Assembly: GCA_004369045.1 (NCBI GenBank)
Contig: ML213515.1
Span: 849,066 to 913,065 of the forward strand
Origin: Heliocybe sulcata
Lineage: Eukaryota; Basidiomycota; Agaricomycetes; Gloeophyllales; Gloeophyllaceae
Length of the DNA: 64,000 nucleotides
Direction: 5' to 3'
A program made the position numbers and the translations under genes. Each line of letters begins with the position of its first letter. Within the stretch, counting starts at the first letter, position 1. The notes below the pieces were generated by a model. It did not search any database and was not told where the DNA came from. It saw only the letters and a program-made list of their open reading frames with translations. This document shows, piece by piece, positions 1-10,335 of the stretch.

Positions 1-359
1 TGCCCAAAAGGATGGGGTAAATCATAATAAATCAAAAAATATCCCCGGAGACAGGGGCAGTACTATATCAGCTGTTATTAGCACCTGGAAATGCAGCACG
101 GTAATGATACCACTGCACTAAAATAAAAAGAAAAAGAAAAAAGGGGATTGGCTCAAGGAGCCACGTGGCATATCCGGTGATGAACACGAACACACCACGA
201 AACCCGGAAAGAGGAAGACCTAAACAAACAACAACAACCACACACCAGCACCAATCCCTTGGTGCTGCCGCAGCTGCGAGGCCCCGGGAATCGAAGGGTA
301 TGAAAGTAGTTCGGAGGGAGTCAATGGGAAATATAGGACCGAGACCACAGGCCACAGGA

Positions 360-800
360 GCGACGTAGCGAAGCGCTAAAAATAGAACAAGCGGCGAAAG
401 CGACCGGAAGCGACGTAGGGCACTATAGAAGCGAAAATGCACTGAACGCTAAAAATAGATGTAGACTCCAAAAATAGAATGAAGCGAAAACACCTCTGGT
501 GTTTGGCGGAACACAGACAGCAAAAGCTCGGAAAGAAACGGACGGAAAGCGTACAGCGAGCGAAACAGTGAGGCGTGGGAAAATATGACGAAGCGACAGC
601 GGCGGGTGTAGCGACAGCGCCCAATAGCTGGCAATAGCTCGGGATGACTGGGGATGCGGAGCGGCGAGGGTTTTGTGAAGCACAGGATAGTGAGCGATGC
701 TTGTCGGCCGTTTAGCGACAAGCAGCGACTTTAGCGACGATTAGCGGGTTTAGTGATGATGAGCAGGATTAGTGACGGAGATGCAGGAAACTCAGACGGA
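360..800. repeat. Degenerate short repeats (AGCGAC / CTAAAAATAGA)
   Basis: The element CGCTAAAAATAGA recurs with small changes near 374, 447 and 469. The hexamer AGCGAC or TTAGCGAC recurs many times, including a run at about 713-770. The units are irregularly spaced and no frame across them looks like a protein. They may be remnants of a minisatellite. Confidence 0.5.
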
Positions 801-1212
801 GACACAGGGAAGGGAGGGAAACACTAGATTGCGCAGGGAGGACGAGATACAAGCTCTGGGGGGACTCTGGTAGACTCCGAAACCTAAATTACAAGTACAG
901 GAAGTGCTACTCTAGTAGGCTACCTGCCTAAACCAAATAGCCGAGGTCCCTGTGCTAAACAATAAGAACAATAGCTATATGCAAAACAATAAGAAAGGCT
1001 AGACCAAAACCCGAACCTCGGAACAAGCTCCAGGAGCTGCAGCGTCCATATACGGAAGCGGCCGCTGACTGACGCAAGCGTGGGAATGTGCGCTCGTCGC
1101 ATCAAAAGCGCTGCCGATGAGCGGCCGGACGACGGATGGTGCCGGCAAGGCACGCACACTCTCGGAAATGACTCGAACTGACTGAGACGACCTAGAACAA
1201 GCCTGCCGGCCA

Positions 1213-1330
1213 TTGCCGAAGCGTCGCTGCGTCGCTGCGTCGCTGCACCGCACCGCTACGACGTGCCGCCGACGCCGACAGCGACGCCGACGCAGCGCCG
1301 CTGCAGCGCTGCATATCGAGAGACCAGCGA
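1213..1330. repeat. GTCGCT / GCCGAC microsatellite-like tract
   Basis: Three exact head-to-tail copies of GTCGCTGC-type units are followed by irregular GCCGAC and GCAGCG units. The tract gives arginine-rich or alanine-rich open frames on both strands, a typical false-gene signature of a trinucleotide-like repeat. Confidence 0.6.
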
Positions 1331-1676
1331 CAGCCTGTGGAACGACTCGGAGAGGTTGTCGGGCGAGGTCGGAGCTCGGGAAAAGCCAGGAAATAACAGA
1401 AAAATCCATAGAAACTTGAATATCGCTCGTAGCGCGACGCCGCGGATACGCTCACTATCGCACAGAGCGTGGGAATCTGCGCAAATGTAGTGAAAATGCG
1501 TTTTCAGCGCTCAGAGACACGTAGGGCGTATTACCGGATGTAGTCCACTGTGGCTGGTAGTGTTCAGTACCTTGCCTTCGAGCTCGCAATACCATGGTAT
1601 TTTAAGAAACGCAGAATCTATATGATCAATGCATTCCAAAATTCTTGCTTCTGGGCCCTAATTCCCATTTTTTTCT

Positions 1677-1693
1677 CCCGGTCTTCGACCGGG
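1677..1693. repeat. Perfect 7-bp stem hairpin with TTC loop
   Basis: CCCGGTC-TTC-GACCGGG is a perfect inverted repeat. It follows a run of pyrimidines ending in a T stretch. No gene is near enough to give it a role. Confidence 0.6.
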
Positions 1694-2049
1694 CAACAGA
1701 CCAGTGCCAAAGCTTCACAGAAGCCGGAGGCTGGAAAGCCAAGGGAGGAATAAAGTACCTAAGTACAACAGTGTGTTTCTAGCACTCAATATCACTAGAA
1801 AGGTGGCTCCACAACTCTCCTCGAGCCTCGAGGTGCTCTGAGCGGGAAGGCGAGAGGGCGGACACGATGCTTCCCACGGTTAGAACCCCGCTCGATATCA
1901 ACGGTGGCTGAAAGTGCAATGCTTTCTATGAAGCTCTGTTGCACATTTTATCCTCAAACATCTCCTCTACTAGATAAATAAGATGATATAAACAATATAC
2001 CATTTTTTCTTGTTTTACTACGAGCTGTAACTTGTCCTATGGATCACCT

Positions 2050-2322
2050 ATGATATTGAGCGGAGTACGAACTATCCAAGTCAGTCCGGCAAAGTCCGCT
2101 GTGCTCCAGCAACGTTGTCACTCTTACAGCAGCCACGGTATTGCACGCTGACCAGCTGAAGGTCACGAAATGTATTATAGCCCTCGCCATATTCTAATTT
2201 ATAGATCTTTTAGATTTTTTTGACAGTTTCCACGTTCTGCAAGCTCTGTGCAAGATGCTTTCCGCGTCGCCACTAGCCACGTGAACTTCCCTATTCTGGA
2301 TTGAAACTCCGCTCAATATCAT
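2050..2322. repeat. 273-bp element bounded by a 17-bp inverted repeat (MITE-like)
   Basis: The 17 bases at 2050-2066 (ATGATATTGAGCGGAGT) are the exact reverse complement of 2306-2322. The interior is non-coding and AT-rich. A related sequence, CCCGCTCGATATCAAC, lies near 1906, so the element or its end occurs more than once. Size and ends fit a miniature inverted-repeat element, but no clean target-site duplication is visible. Confidence 0.45.
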
Positions 2323-2404
2323 TATCAATATCATGCCTGGGAGTGAGTAACGCCCCGGAAATGCATGGAGCCCTGTACAAGAGCTCTGGGTTGTTGAACT
2401 CAAC

Positions 2405-2770
2405 TCAATAAATAACTAAAAGTACGCCGAAAAATCATGATAATCAGCCAATACTCAGCCACCTGAGAATCATGCTTATGTAAGCATGGAAGTTGTGCTG
2501 CATGTCTTCTAGCAGTCTCAATTGAGTGGGAAATGGCCCAAAAATCAGAATATTCAAGAGTACTCACCTGTATTTAGGTCTCTGCCTACATAAGAACATG
2601 ACAAAGGTGGGGTACTCCCTGCCAGAATAAATAAACTGAAACAGTTGATTAAAAATGCACAAAAATTCAGGATAGCCAAGAACACTCAGGTAAGCAGGTA
2701 TTCCTGCTTTGATAAGAACAGATACCACTCCAAACAAAGTAGTGAATTTTTAAAGTGAATATTGCTGCTC
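2405..2770. repeat. Three degenerate tandem copies of a roughly 115-bp unit
   Basis: A core beginning AAAAATCA occurs at about 2430, 2540 and 2660. In each copy it is preceded by an ACTCAATAA / AATTGAGTG / AGTTGATTA-type segment. In the second and third copies it is followed by an ACTCACCTG or ACTCAGGTA segment and then a CATAAGAACA or GATAAGAACA motif about 40-55 bases on. Spacing is 110-120 bases and the copies have diverged greatly. No coding potential is seen. Confidence 0.5.
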
Positions 2771-3366
2771 ATTGTGGCCAGCACCATCTCGTAGCCCTGA
2801 TATAGAAGGAGCAACATTATACTTTAGTGAGTTCCACTTCACATGTAGGTTTATTACTAAAAGCAGAAATAAATTGTGCGCAACTGGGGACAGTGTATCC
2901 TTGAAGGTCATCTAGATAATATGTGGTGGAATATGTGGGATAGCAATTTTCTATTTTGGATCTGGTTGTCAAGCTTGCATAAACAGGCCTGTACACCCAC
3001 ATGTGTCTGTCCTTGCTTATTAACTTATCTCTTTCCCTTAGTATCTAGGTATGGGTTGTTGTACTTTGGTTCTTCTTGTAGATAGCATCCTTGTCACTAT
3101 ATGTAGATACTGTAGTAATTGCATGTGAGATATGCAATTAAATACTTTTTCCTACTCATATTTGAGTGACATGTGCCAAATTTACTTCAGAAATTTCAAA
3201 CTCAGGACTCGTATCATGCCATGCACAGCAGTGGCCCACTTCCACAAGTATAGATTATGAGTTTGTTCTACTTGTAAAGAGGAGGTATTGCGCAGAAGAG
3301 AGAAGGAAACAGAGGAGAGGGTGCTCTTCTCAGCGGTATATAAGACTGATCGAGCGTGAAGAGCTG

Positions 3367-4092
3367 TCAGTCTGCTGTGGCGTCACAACAGCACGATGTG
3401 GCGTCACTCGGAGAGCACGGACGCTCGGACATCCCGGAACTTCGAACTCCCAGATTTTCTGCAATCTCCTGACCTTCCAGACTGTTGAGATGGTCGCTCA
3501 TCTTGTACGTCTGATTCGAGTTGTCCGTTTGACCCGACCACACAGTAAAATGGCCAGTTCTGACAGTCAGCCCTTCACCATTGTTCGACTTCACTATCGC
3601 AACTTCTGCTTGTTGAATCAGGCTGAGCGCCAATTTATCGGACGTGAAAGTCTCTCCTGGTGCCAATCGTCGCATTCCAGTTCCCGTTAATATAGCTTCC
3701 ACGTCTTTCAGATTCAGTTGTCGTCGAGGAATGTCAGGAGCGGCTGACTGTATCTTCTCGAGGAAGGTGGAAAGACCCGTGGCTAATTTCGCAACGTAAG
3801 AAAACGTTCGCGAGTCATGCAGAACTTCACCTATAACTCCAAGAGCGGGGATGGGAACGCTTGCACCAGCGGCCTATGCATATCAAAAAACGTCAACTAA
3901 CAGCACATATCTTGTACTAACCACTCACTGCTGTCGCTCTCAGGATTTCCACACTTTGCTGCAGCACCGCAGTATTAACTCCGTGCGTTATCCACTGGAA
4001 GGCAGGTGAGAACCATGCTGCAGCGTGCGACATGGGATACGACATACCACTACCTCATCCGTATCGTTGACGACCGAAAAATGGGATCCCAT
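3367..4092 (-). CDS. Uncharacterised small protein, tandem paralog 1
   Basis: I do not recognise a named family. The model has three exons, 4092-4048, 3994-3929 and 3873-3367, giving 205 residues with matching phases. The short first exon encodes MGSHFSVVNDTDEVV and the second starts WITHGVN. The third has an alanine-rich helix-like stretch and then a conserved core around GMRRLAPGETFTS, ending in a GHFTVWSG and a tyrosine/serine motif. A near relative lies directly upstream at 4798-5487 with exons of 45 and 66 nt in the same places, which supports the model. The start is the only ATG before the 45-nt exon shared by both paralogs. The last 35 residues are cysteine- and serine-rich and absent from the paralog, so the C-terminus may have drifted or read into former 3' sequence. 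Function is unknown; a membrane or surface role is only a guess from the alanine-rich helix. Confidence 0.7.
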
Positions 4093-4797
4093 TATTGTCG
4101 ATGGTCGAGGGTCGGATTGCTAGTATCGGTGAATGGGTGATTAGAGATGCACGGACTCTATCCTAGTTTATAACAAGTTGAAGAGGCGGAGAAAGTTGCG
4201 GAGTCTGAGAAGCACAGCATGCTGAGCATTGCATCATGCATGACCCTATATCGCATTGCAATGCAAGACGCCGTGACAGCTTTACCTCCCATTGCCGGTC
4301 CACTGGAGGGAGCGGTGATTTTGAAGCAGGGATCGCAAGGTGCAAATCAGACTACCGTCGCATATGACCGTAACGTCCAGGGAGAAGAGTTCGTTCGTCA
4401 CTGTCGACAGATCAGATTCTAGGCGACGTTGTCGAGACGGTATTTCGTGGAAGGCATGCATACTGCAGCTTTCGCGCAAAAACCAGCCCTAGAGTAAGAC
4501 AAGATGAACGAACCATTGACGAGATGCGGTTCCCAAAATCGATCAACGTCAACCTGTTTGGATGTGATAAGACATAACGACAGGTGTATGAAATAGCTCT
4601 TAGTATACTGCGGTCGTACAATCTTTGTAAGTCAGCTACACCACTTCAAGAACGAAGATGAAAATTCCCCGGGGCGATATGCACCAAGAAATGTTCATCA
4701 AGGTCCCTCAACCTCTTCTGAAATGCATGGTCACCCTTGAGCGCGAACCATCAGCAGTGCAGAAAGGGTGGCTGTTTGAGAAATACTTACACATGAT
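4093..4797. other. Spacer between tandem paralogs, partly duplicated
   Basis: The stretch around 4185-4260 resembles 5565-5640, upstream of the second paralog: both carry a GCGGAGT.TGAGAAGCACAG-type segment followed by CTGAG and ATTGCAATGCA. The tandem duplication therefore includes promoter-side DNA. Nothing else is recognised. Confidence 0.6.
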
Positions 4798-5487
4798 TCA
4801 CGAGATATTGATAGTATCTCGATCTTCCAAGCAGTAAAGACGGTCGCTGATCTTATACGACTGGTTGGAGTCATGGGTCGGCCCAGTCCATACAGTGAAA
4901 TGGCCAGTCGTGATAGTCAATCCTCCGCGTTCATTCTTCTGCACTATCACGACTTCAGCCTGTTGGATTAGGCTAAGAGACAGTTTGCCCGAGGTGAAGG
5001 TCTCGCCTGGGCTCAGTCGTCGCATTCCTGCTTGCGTGAGTAATGCTTCGATTTCGTGTAGAGCTGCATGGCGTCGAGGTATCTGAGGGCGAGATGAGCG
5101 TTGATCCAGATAACCAACCGCGCCAGTCAGTGTCATGGCTGACTTCGCGACATAAGAGGCGGCCATTCGGATATGCGGGGCCCTGCTGATAGCTGCCAGA
5201 GAGGCTCCATATACAGGGAGAGCTGCCACAGCGGCTCCAGATGTAGGGACGGCTGCGGCCAACGCCTGCGCGTAGTATCGCGTCAGATAATGGAGTAAGA
5301 TTCCTGCAGGGTACTCACTCCTACTCCTGTTAATACGGTGGCAGTTATCTTCAGAGCGTTCTGATTTACTCCATACGTAATCCACTAGGAATTCGGTGAG
5401 AACGACGCGGATTATTAGGGCATTTTCGAACTGATCCCCTACCACGGTGTCCTCTGAGTCGTTGATGACAGAGAAATAAGAGCCCAT
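4798..5487 (-). CDS. Uncharacterised small protein, tandem paralog 2
   Basis: The model has three exons, 5487-5443, 5384-5319 and 5265-4798, giving 192 residues with consistent phases. Exon 1 encodes MGSYFSVINDSEDTV, exon 2 starts WITYGVNQNALKI. Exon 3 opens with an alanine-rich stretch that could form a membrane or amphipathic helix (about residues 38-65), then the conserved core GMRRLSPGETFTSGKLSLS and a terminal region with HFTVWTGPTHDSNQSYKIS. Compared with paralog 1 it is well conserved in the core and diverged in the alanine-rich segment. An uninterrupted frame runs through both introns, but paralog comparison and good GT-AG signals favour splicing. No catalytic motif is visible. The pair forms a two-gene tandem array and no other relative is seen in the window. 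Confidence 0.72.
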   Translation of the reverse strand: MGSYFSVINDSEDTVVGDQFENALIIRVVLTEFLVDYVWSKSERSEDNCHRINRSRSEYPAGILLHYLTRYYAQALAAAVPTSGAAVAALPVYGASLAAISRAPHIRMAASYVAKSAMTLTGAVGYLDQRSSRPQIPRRHAALHEIEALLTQAGMRRLSPGETFTSGKLSLSLIQQAEVVIVQKNERGGLTITTGHFTVWTGPTHDSNQSYKISDRLYCLEDRDTINIS

Positions 5488-6187
5488 TCTTTTCGCTGCG
5501 ATGTCTAACGCCGGCAGTAGTAGCGGTGCAAGAGCGACTAGATGGAGGCGGCGCGAGTAGCATCTTTCAAGAGGGCAGGGCTGCGGAGTTTGAGAAGCAC
5601 AGAACACGCTGAGCCTCGCGATTGCAATGCAGACACTGCCGACGAGCTGTACATTGCTGGCAGTTTCCGCGTATGCTCTAAAAGATAGAAGGAAAGGAGA
5701 ATAGTTCTAAGCTGCGCACATGAATGCCCCACGGAGGCCGTCCGAGCGCGCCCCTGCTAATTCGCATGAATACGGACTTGCTTGATAGAGTCCGCAGCCG
5801 GGCACCCTTTCCCCTATTAGCGAATAACTATATACTGCAGCTGATGCTAATGTACAACAATATGACAAGTATGAGCCACGAGGACGTTGTGGAACAGCCA
5901 GCCAGCCATGCATGCGATGCGAGAGGCCCAAAATGCGGGGTTAAGTACGAGGGTGCGTATATCGTAAGAAGGATGGATGCGCGTCGAGTACAGGACGTGA
6001 TGTACAATGCAAGGAGGCATGAACGAGAATGCTACGGATGAACCTGACCAAGAGCAAAGGAGACGTATGAATCCCGAGAACGCGGAACGACACTATAGGA
6101 ACATAATAGCACAGAATAGACTAGATGACCACACCGTCAAACGGAGAAAAACCCAAGAACAGATACCACCATAAACACCTATCAGAT
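5488..6187. other. Intergenic region
   Basis: This holds the promoter side of the second small paralog and the 3' flank of the long regulator. A plus-strand frame at 5724-6041 lacks family similarity and codon character and is not called. Nothing else is recognised. Confidence 0.55.
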
Positions 6188-9100
6188 TTACCACCCCGAA
6201 TAATGGTAATCATCTGCCCAACTGCGATTTCTCGCCATCGCCTGCCTTCTCCTCTCCTCCCTCTCCTCCTCCCTCGAACGAAGCGGTCGACTACCTTGAC
6301 CGTGCTGCGCCTGTTGACCATTCCCTCCCGCTTGTTGTTGTTGCTGCTGCTGTTGCATCAAAGGTTGAGCCTGAGCCTGAACCTGCCGAGGAGTCGTGCT
6401 CGTCAACGGCCGCAACCCGCCGCCGAGCAAGCCACCCCCCCTACGAGGGACCAGGCTCACCTGCCTTTCCCAGAGCAGGTTCCGCCGCAAGCTCTCTGAC
6501 AATTCCGTGGCGAGCATCTTCCGGCGCGTGGTTCGTGGTGTCATAGGCGCCGGCGGTGCAGGGAGGTTATAAGGATGATTAAGCGGTATCGGGGCGGTGT
6601 GAACAGTAGAGAGAACAGGACGGTCTGGACGAGACGGGTTGGGATCCGTCTGCACACGGCTAGCAGCGGGCGGCGGGGGAGGCCTCTCTGGAAGTTGTCG
6701 ATTAGCAACATTCGGTGGCACCGGTGGGCGTGACGGTTGCGGCGCCGGCTGCCGTTGCTGCTGCTGCTGCTGCTGCCCCGACGACGTCCGTCGATGCGGA
6801 CCAACAAGCGCAGCAAGCTTTTGCTGAGCAAGCGACGTCGAGACCTGGATACCATTCTCCCCATCCTCCTCGTCACTATCCGTGTCATATTCCAACTCCT
6901 CCTCTTTCGGCATACCCTTCGGCCGATAAGCACCATTCCCCTGCGGCGGTTGTTGGTGGTGGTGTTGACGATTACTAGGGCCGGCATGAGGGACCGTAAC
7001 CTGAGCCTGAGCCTGGACGGGGGCAGCCTCGGCAATACTAGCCGAGCTCTTGCTCGTCTGTAGCTTGGGAGCCGGTGCAACGGCACGCGCAGGTGTCATC
7101 CCGAGACTCGTCATACTGAACCCCCTCGCCTTCGCAGCAACATCCTCAGTACTCCGCCGGTAGGGATGCTCAGGCGGGAAGATAGTCGGATCGGGATTAA
7201 GCAATTGGCTGAGCAGGCCTGACTGAGTGCGTTGGAGGTTCGAGTAGGAGCGCTTGGGCAGCTTCGCAAACATATCCCGCTGTCGCTGAGCTTCGCGCGC
7301 AGCTTCCTGTATCCGTATCTGCTCGCGGGTAGCAGCAGAGATCGCAGCAGTCCGCTTATTCTGGTCGACGTAACGGTGGTTCTGCGCCCGAGCAGGCGGA
7401 TGATCAGATACTTCTTCAGACTCCCAGCTGTCGTCCTCCTCTCCTTCACTGTCGGTAGTCTCGTACTCTGACGAAGTGCTGATGATCAGCCCGCGTCTCT
7501 GCGAGGTAGGCTGCTGTTGCGGTGAGGATGACGATTGTTTAGCCGCTGTCGACGGCTGGGCCGGCGCAGCGGTCTGAGTCTTCTGCGGTTGAGCAGAGGA
7601 CTCCGGTCTCGACTGGGTCTGCGAAGGAGGGACAACCTGAGCGACAGGCTTCGGTGCTGGCGCAGGCTGCGACGGAGGAGGCGGAGCCGCACGGGACGGA
7701 GAAGGAGCTGCAGACTGTGCATCACGAGGGTTACCATCCGACCCAGCACCCAGCTGCACGCCCGAAAACACATGCGCCTGCCCAACAGGACTCGCATTCC
7801 CAACCACCGAATCCGTCCCATTCGACGACGCCGATCCAACCATAAACTTCGCCCGGCCATTCGTCGGCGAGTTCCTCACCGCTTCCTCGGGCACCGCCTT
7901 CCCCTTCCCCTTCCCACTCCCTCCTTCCTCCGATCGCGCTGACGTAGCAGGCATATTCGGAGTCGTCGGACTCTTCACCTTCACTCCCGCGCTCTTCGTC
8001 CGCTCAACAGCCGCCGGGGCCTTTGCCGCCCCACTCCCCGCGCTCTTCGTCCTCTCCATCCCAATCATCTGTTGCACGTTCGCCGCACTCTGGCTCCGCT
8101 TCGTGACGGTAAGATGCCCCGTACGCGCACCCCCCGCGGTATGCATCCTATGCAGCGTCGGACGCTGTGGCGCATGCCGAACAGCCTCCTTCCCCTTCCT
8201 CCCCTTCGCACCCGCACCCGCACCTCGTCTCGAAGTAGCACTCTCCCTCGCGTGCGACTGCCGGCTGCGAGAAGACACCGCCGACGCCACCGAGCTATGC
8301 GACATGACGCTTCCACTCTCAACCACGTCCTCCTCCCCAATATCCTCAAAAGCCGTCTCGTCAGATGCCGGACTAGCAGACGGCCGCTCCGGCGAGTCCT
8401 GATCCGGCGACTCAGAATGCAAAAAGAAGCGACGGCGGTCCGAAGCCTTCAACGTCTCCTCGTTCGCCTTTGCAGGAACAGGCTCAGGCGCAGTAACCGT
8501 AGCCTCAGACTTGAGTTGAGAAGGATTGATAGCTCTTGCAAGAGGATGCGCAGGGGGGAGCAGCGTCGTAGAAGTATGCGGCAGCACAAACGGCGCAGGA
8601 TTCGCAGGCATCTGCGGCGTCGCGGGGGGTGTAGGGTGCGGAGTAGGGTTCACAATGACGACGCGAGGGAAGAGACCTGACGCCTGGGGCGTGGACGCCG
8701 TGGTAGTGATCGTCGACGGGGGCGAAACCTCGGTCCCGGAGGTCTGGATAACCGGCACAGCAGCCCTGCGTACATTCGTCGAAGGCACACCAGCAGTGGG
8801 CGTACCCTGGGCAAGAGGCGTGCGCTGTGCGGACGAGGATGGCGATGCCGACGGCGCGTCCTCACTCGAAGGCGTGCGCTGAGGGCTCGGTGAATGCGGC
8901 ACGACCAGTTTCTCCGGAAGGAGGTCGCAGATGATTTTGCCTACGGACGACGAGCTGCGCCGAGTTCGCATAGGAGGAATGTCGGTGACACTCAAGTGAG
9001 ACGAGGATACGACAGAGGACGGTGGTTGCGGGGAAGGCGAACGGTGGCGTCCTGTAGGCGAGGAGGGTGTCGGAGGTGCTTTTGGTGTCAGCAGAGGTGC

Positions 9101-10335
9101 TATAGTAGGGCAAGGGTAGCAAAAGGTTTAGTTTACGATCGTAGTAAGGTAATGAATTGACTAACTTGTCTGAGAGGCTTCCTTCTCCTCAATGTCCGTG
9201 AAAACAGCCAGATGGGAAGATGCCCGTGAGGATGCCACCGAGCAATCGGAGGGCGTGGATGGCAAGCTTGACTGCGTTGCAGCCATTTCTGCATACCACA
9301 GTCGCCAAGAGATATTTTCCAGCCGCCGACCGTCTTGCAGCGATTCTTTGCATTTCGTGAACACTAGGTCAAATCATGATTAGCCCCGTTCGAGTACAGA
9401 GAAAGCATAAAGGGAATGCGCAGCGCGGCGTCAGGAAGTAACGAGTGCCTAGAACAAGTGCTGGAAAACAGCAAACATCTTGGCAGGACAGATCGTGGCA
9501 GATAAGATGGAGAGTGAGGACACCGAGTCGCCATGAAATGAAGCCAGCAACAAAAGGGAGGACATAAATGGAAAGGGAGAATTTGTACGCTTGCGGAAGC
9601 AAAACAAGGATTACGCAATAAATCTCTTAACCCACGCCGATCTCGCTCAAGAACAAAAAGAAGGAGGGAGCATTCTGACAAGCGAGAAACGCAACAAAAC
9701 CACAAGTGAAACAACCAGAATAAGCAACGAAGACACAGCGACAAAGTAAGTAGATGCGCGGCCCGGGCGCTGCATGATACAAAAGAGAGGCCGTAGACCC
9801 ACTCTGAAATGAGAGAAGTCAAAGAGCCCATGAACATGGGGAAAAATCCCAGTCGTGTGGTATGCCCAGGGCTCCCCTCGGGAGGGAAAGACGCCATCAC
9901 CACTTTCCCCTCCAAGCACCATGGTGTGTAAAAGGGAAGTCTGGTGGCCGATGAACAAGAGTAACGAAAAAATGGAACCTCAAGTGTCTAACTCCGAGAA
10001 CATGTCCGCGGCCCACATGCAAAACCGATAAGGCCGCCCCGGCCCTTCAGAAAGTCTCAGGCAGTGTTGCATGACTTCTAAGCTGTCACAAGCGACCAGG
10101 AGGGCACTCAGCGGCAGCCATCAACCCGCCGATGTCATATCTCCCGCAGTCCTGATCGCACGTATCAAACGCCTACTGCCCCGTCCCCACGACGCACCCG
10201 CACTGCGCATTCATAAGAATAGTTAGATGAAAAAGACTCACGCGTCCACAGTCCTGACAACGCCTCATTGCCCTCCAGATCCTTCAGAACGTCTGGCGCA
10301 AGGGCCAATACCGGTGTTGAAAACGACGCGAGCAT
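6188..10335 (-). CDS. AreA/Mks1-like GATA-like-domain (DUF1752) + DUF3295-type regulator
   Basis: Three exons, 10335-10242, 9363-9166 and 9099-6188, give 1067 residues with matching phases. The first intron is 878 nt, unusual here. Exons 1 and 2 together rebuild the domain found at the N-terminus of AreA and in Mks1-like fungal regulators (Pfam PF08550 as I recall it): EALSGLWT joins LFTKCKESLQDGRRLENISW, at about residues 24-57. The remainder is proline-, serine- and glutamine-rich and probably disordered. It has acidic patches (TTDSEGEEDDSWESEE), polyglutamine tracts, and a conserved C-terminal segment RRKMLATELSESLRRNLLWE near residue 950, a hallmark of DUF3295 proteins. The DNA-binding GATA zinc finger is absent. 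Related proteins act in nitrogen or stress signalling as regulators rather than DNA binders; that role is inferred. The downstream frame could start at a TTG (8995) but splicing to the upstream exons explains the domain better. Confidence 0.85.

Larger units (their letters stand above)
1..3366. other. Non-coding, repeat-rich left end
   Basis: I find no convincing gene here. The open frames are short, overlap on both strands and match no family I know. The stretch holds several separate repeat structures listed on their own (short AGCGAC/AAAAATAG repeats, a GCCGAC/GTCGCT microsatellite, a hairpin, a 17-bp inverted repeat and an array of roughly 115-bp degenerate repeats). Base composition shifts from GC-rich at 1.0-1.5 kb to AT-rich from about 1.9 kb onward, which suits an old insertion-rich intergenic region. 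Confidence 0.6.

Noticed and set aside
4662-4838. 58-codon plus-strand frame beginning MKIPRGDMHQEMF
   Set aside because: It overlaps the antisense of the small paralog's 3' end and has no support beyond being open.
5724-6041. 105-codon plus-strand frame
   Set aside because: No family match or conserved neighbour copy; the region duplicated between the small paralogs does not include it.
6541-8680. Arginine- and leucine-rich open frames on both strands over 6.5-8.7 kb
   Set aside because: They are shadows of the low-complexity proline/serine/glutamine-rich coding strand of the long regulator.
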